Source: Amyelois transitella
Lineage: Eukaryota; Arthropoda; Insecta; Lepidoptera; Pyralidae
Direction of reading: 5' to 3'
NCBI RefSeq assembly: GCF_032362555.1
Contig: NC_083535.1
Coordinates: forward strand, 4,340,001-4,404,000
Length of the DNA stretch: 64,000 bases
A program made the position numbers and the translations under genes. Below, in pieces: positions 63,000-64,000 of this stretch (position 1 is the stretch's first letter; each line of letters starts with the position of its first letter). Under the pieces are notes generated by a model that worked only from the letters and a program-made list of their open reading frames with translations, ran no database searches and was not told the origin of the DNA.

Positions 63000-63190
63000 A
63001 AATCTGGGACGTCCTTTCAAAAGGTCAAGTCAAGAGTGCACTAAAGCAACGAGCTTGCACCAAAAGAGTGATGAATGTGGACTTGGCGAAGGATGTATAC
63101 AAAGTAGGGTACGTAAAACAAGTGGAAATACATATATTGCCTCTGCTCACTTTTTCGGAAGAGAGGAGTTATTCTATGTATGCATAGAAA
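63000..63190 (+). repeat. Family C coding end
   Basis: The frame KRVMNVDLAKDVYKVGYVKQ resembles the 30395-30610 copy, followed by GCCTCTGCTCACTTTTTCGG and TTCTATGTATGC, a worn version of the family C 3' end. Confidence 0.5.
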
Positions 63191-63340
63191 CATACGCAAT
63201 CATATCTATACCTGTCCCTTGTACTTGTGTAGGCTCATGACGGCAAAAGTAAAGAAAAAGCTCAATTAGAACTATTTGGGGTGCTACTAATTTCATATTC
63301 CAGGTATTTGTACTTAGTATGATGTTTAAATGTATGTTAT

Positions 63341-63567
63341 CATAGAAATCGGAATAATATGAGACAATAGAAGTGGTATATGTACTGATCAGTATGTCGT
63401 CGCAACCATTTATAATTCACCCAAAGCTATCATTAGAGTTTAATTTTCCATCTAATTCGAGTTCAATTTTGGCAGTTTTACAACTTCACAGAAAATCTAT
63501 GTGACGCACCTCATTCGTTTATAATAAAATTATACTTCTATCGTCTTATGTTATTCCAATATCTATG
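63341..63567. mobile_element. 227-bp TIR element (MITE)
   Basis: The left end CATAGAAATCGGAATAATAT continues GAGACAATAGAAGT, and the right end read inward is CATAGATATTGGAATAACAT continuing AAGACGATAGAAGT. The arms are 34 bp with five mismatches. The exact target duplication is unclear (a shared GTTA lies at both sides). Part of the left end also occurs at 10708-10745. It is non-coding. Confidence 0.75.
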
Positions 63568-64000
63568 GTGTTACCATTTTAGTCAGCAGTAACTTCTTCT
63601 TCTAGGTCTCCTATGAAACGTTGATAGGACACAGCAAGCCTCGTTCAAAAGGACTAAAGCCAAGGTGAATACAATTGCGGCAAGTACAAGGTCACAAAGT
63701 GTCCAGTTCTTAAAGATGACCAATGTTGAGCACGTGTCAGTTACAGATCCTCTGAAAATTAAGATTCTTTGAATGAAGATTCTATGTACTGTTTTACTAA
63801 TTCCCTATATCAAGTACATATAGCGCGTAATAAGTTTGTAATATATGACTTTCACGTACATTTATACAAACTTTTAGATAATATCAAGATATTCGATACT
63901 CGAGAGCATAATTTATCAGTATTGTTATTTCGTTTAGAACTCAGTTATTAAGTTAAGCAACCTTGTATATTAAAATCTTAGATTAATCGAGTGATATAAA

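Larger units (their letters stand above)
52706..64000. other. Right-hand gene-poor region
   Basis: No gene is supported here. The unseen 5' exon and promoter of the CRAL-TRIO gene should lie in this region. The sequence is AT-rich with repeat copies (listed separately). Open frames of 80-104 codons (for example near 53217-53498 on the - strand, 56326-56631 and 59081-59395 on the +) are either inside repeats or unlike any protein I know. Confidence 0.55.

Noticed and set aside
1..64000. CRISPR arrays, operons, ribosome binding sites, phage or plasmid features
   Set aside because: The genes are split by spliceosomal introns. No regularly spaced direct repeats or bacterial signals were seen.

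Overview
The window looks like nuclear DNA from a moth or butterfly. It is AT-rich, has short exons with standard GT-AG introns, and is crowded with repeats. Several repeats resemble families I know as common in Lepidoptera, such as elements with a 3' end like GCGGACGAAGTCGCGGGC followed by CTAG, short Helitron-like elements, and repeats with a (TATG)n tail. The species and the repeat names are inference. The exon-intron structures and inverted repeats can be read directly.

Four protein genes are supported. (1) 7121-8593, + strand: the last three coding exons of a LIM-homeodomain factor of the Lmx1 class; its N-terminal exon was not found. (2) 15588-18799, - strand: BAP18, a small SANT-domain chromatin protein in five coding exons (161 aa). 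(3) 21611-43334, + strand: a complete kon-tiki/CSPG4 (NG2) gene in 24 coding exons (2355 aa), with signal peptide, two laminin-G domains, a Cys-rich segment, about fifteen CSPG repeats, one membrane helix and a C-terminal QYWV PDZ ligand. (4) 48985-52705, - strand: a CRAL-TRIO lipid-transfer protein in six coding exons (337 aa). In every model the exon lengths sum to a whole number of codons and the splice phases agree. The genes are functionally unrelated neighbours: a neural transcription factor, a chromatin subunit, a surface proteoglycan and a lipid carrier.

Layout: 1-7120 is non-coding, with repeat fragments, a CGTAG-rich cluster, a degenerate GCGCTTA-rich tract and two hairpins close to Lmx1. 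8594-15587 is intergenic. 18800-21610, between the divergent BAP18 and kon genes, holds a perfect 21-bp-arm palindrome and a dead Tc1-like transposon sitting in the tail of another repeat. The kon introns carry a 914-bp TIR element nested in another repeat, a 406-bp TIR element, a 186-bp Helitron-like element, a 691-bp element with a 9-bp target duplication, and a decayed copy of coding exon 23. 43335-48984 is intergenic and includes a possible frame-preserving extra 3' exon of kon. 52706-64000 shows no gene I can support and is mostly repeats, including a 227-bp TIR element near the right edge.

No CRISPR array, rRNA, convincing tRNA or prokaryotic feature was seen. The most interesting leads are the possible stop-codon readthrough or extra 3' exon of kon, the relic duplicate of kon exon 23, the nested transposon in kon intron 19, and the hairpins upstream of Lmx1 and BAP18.
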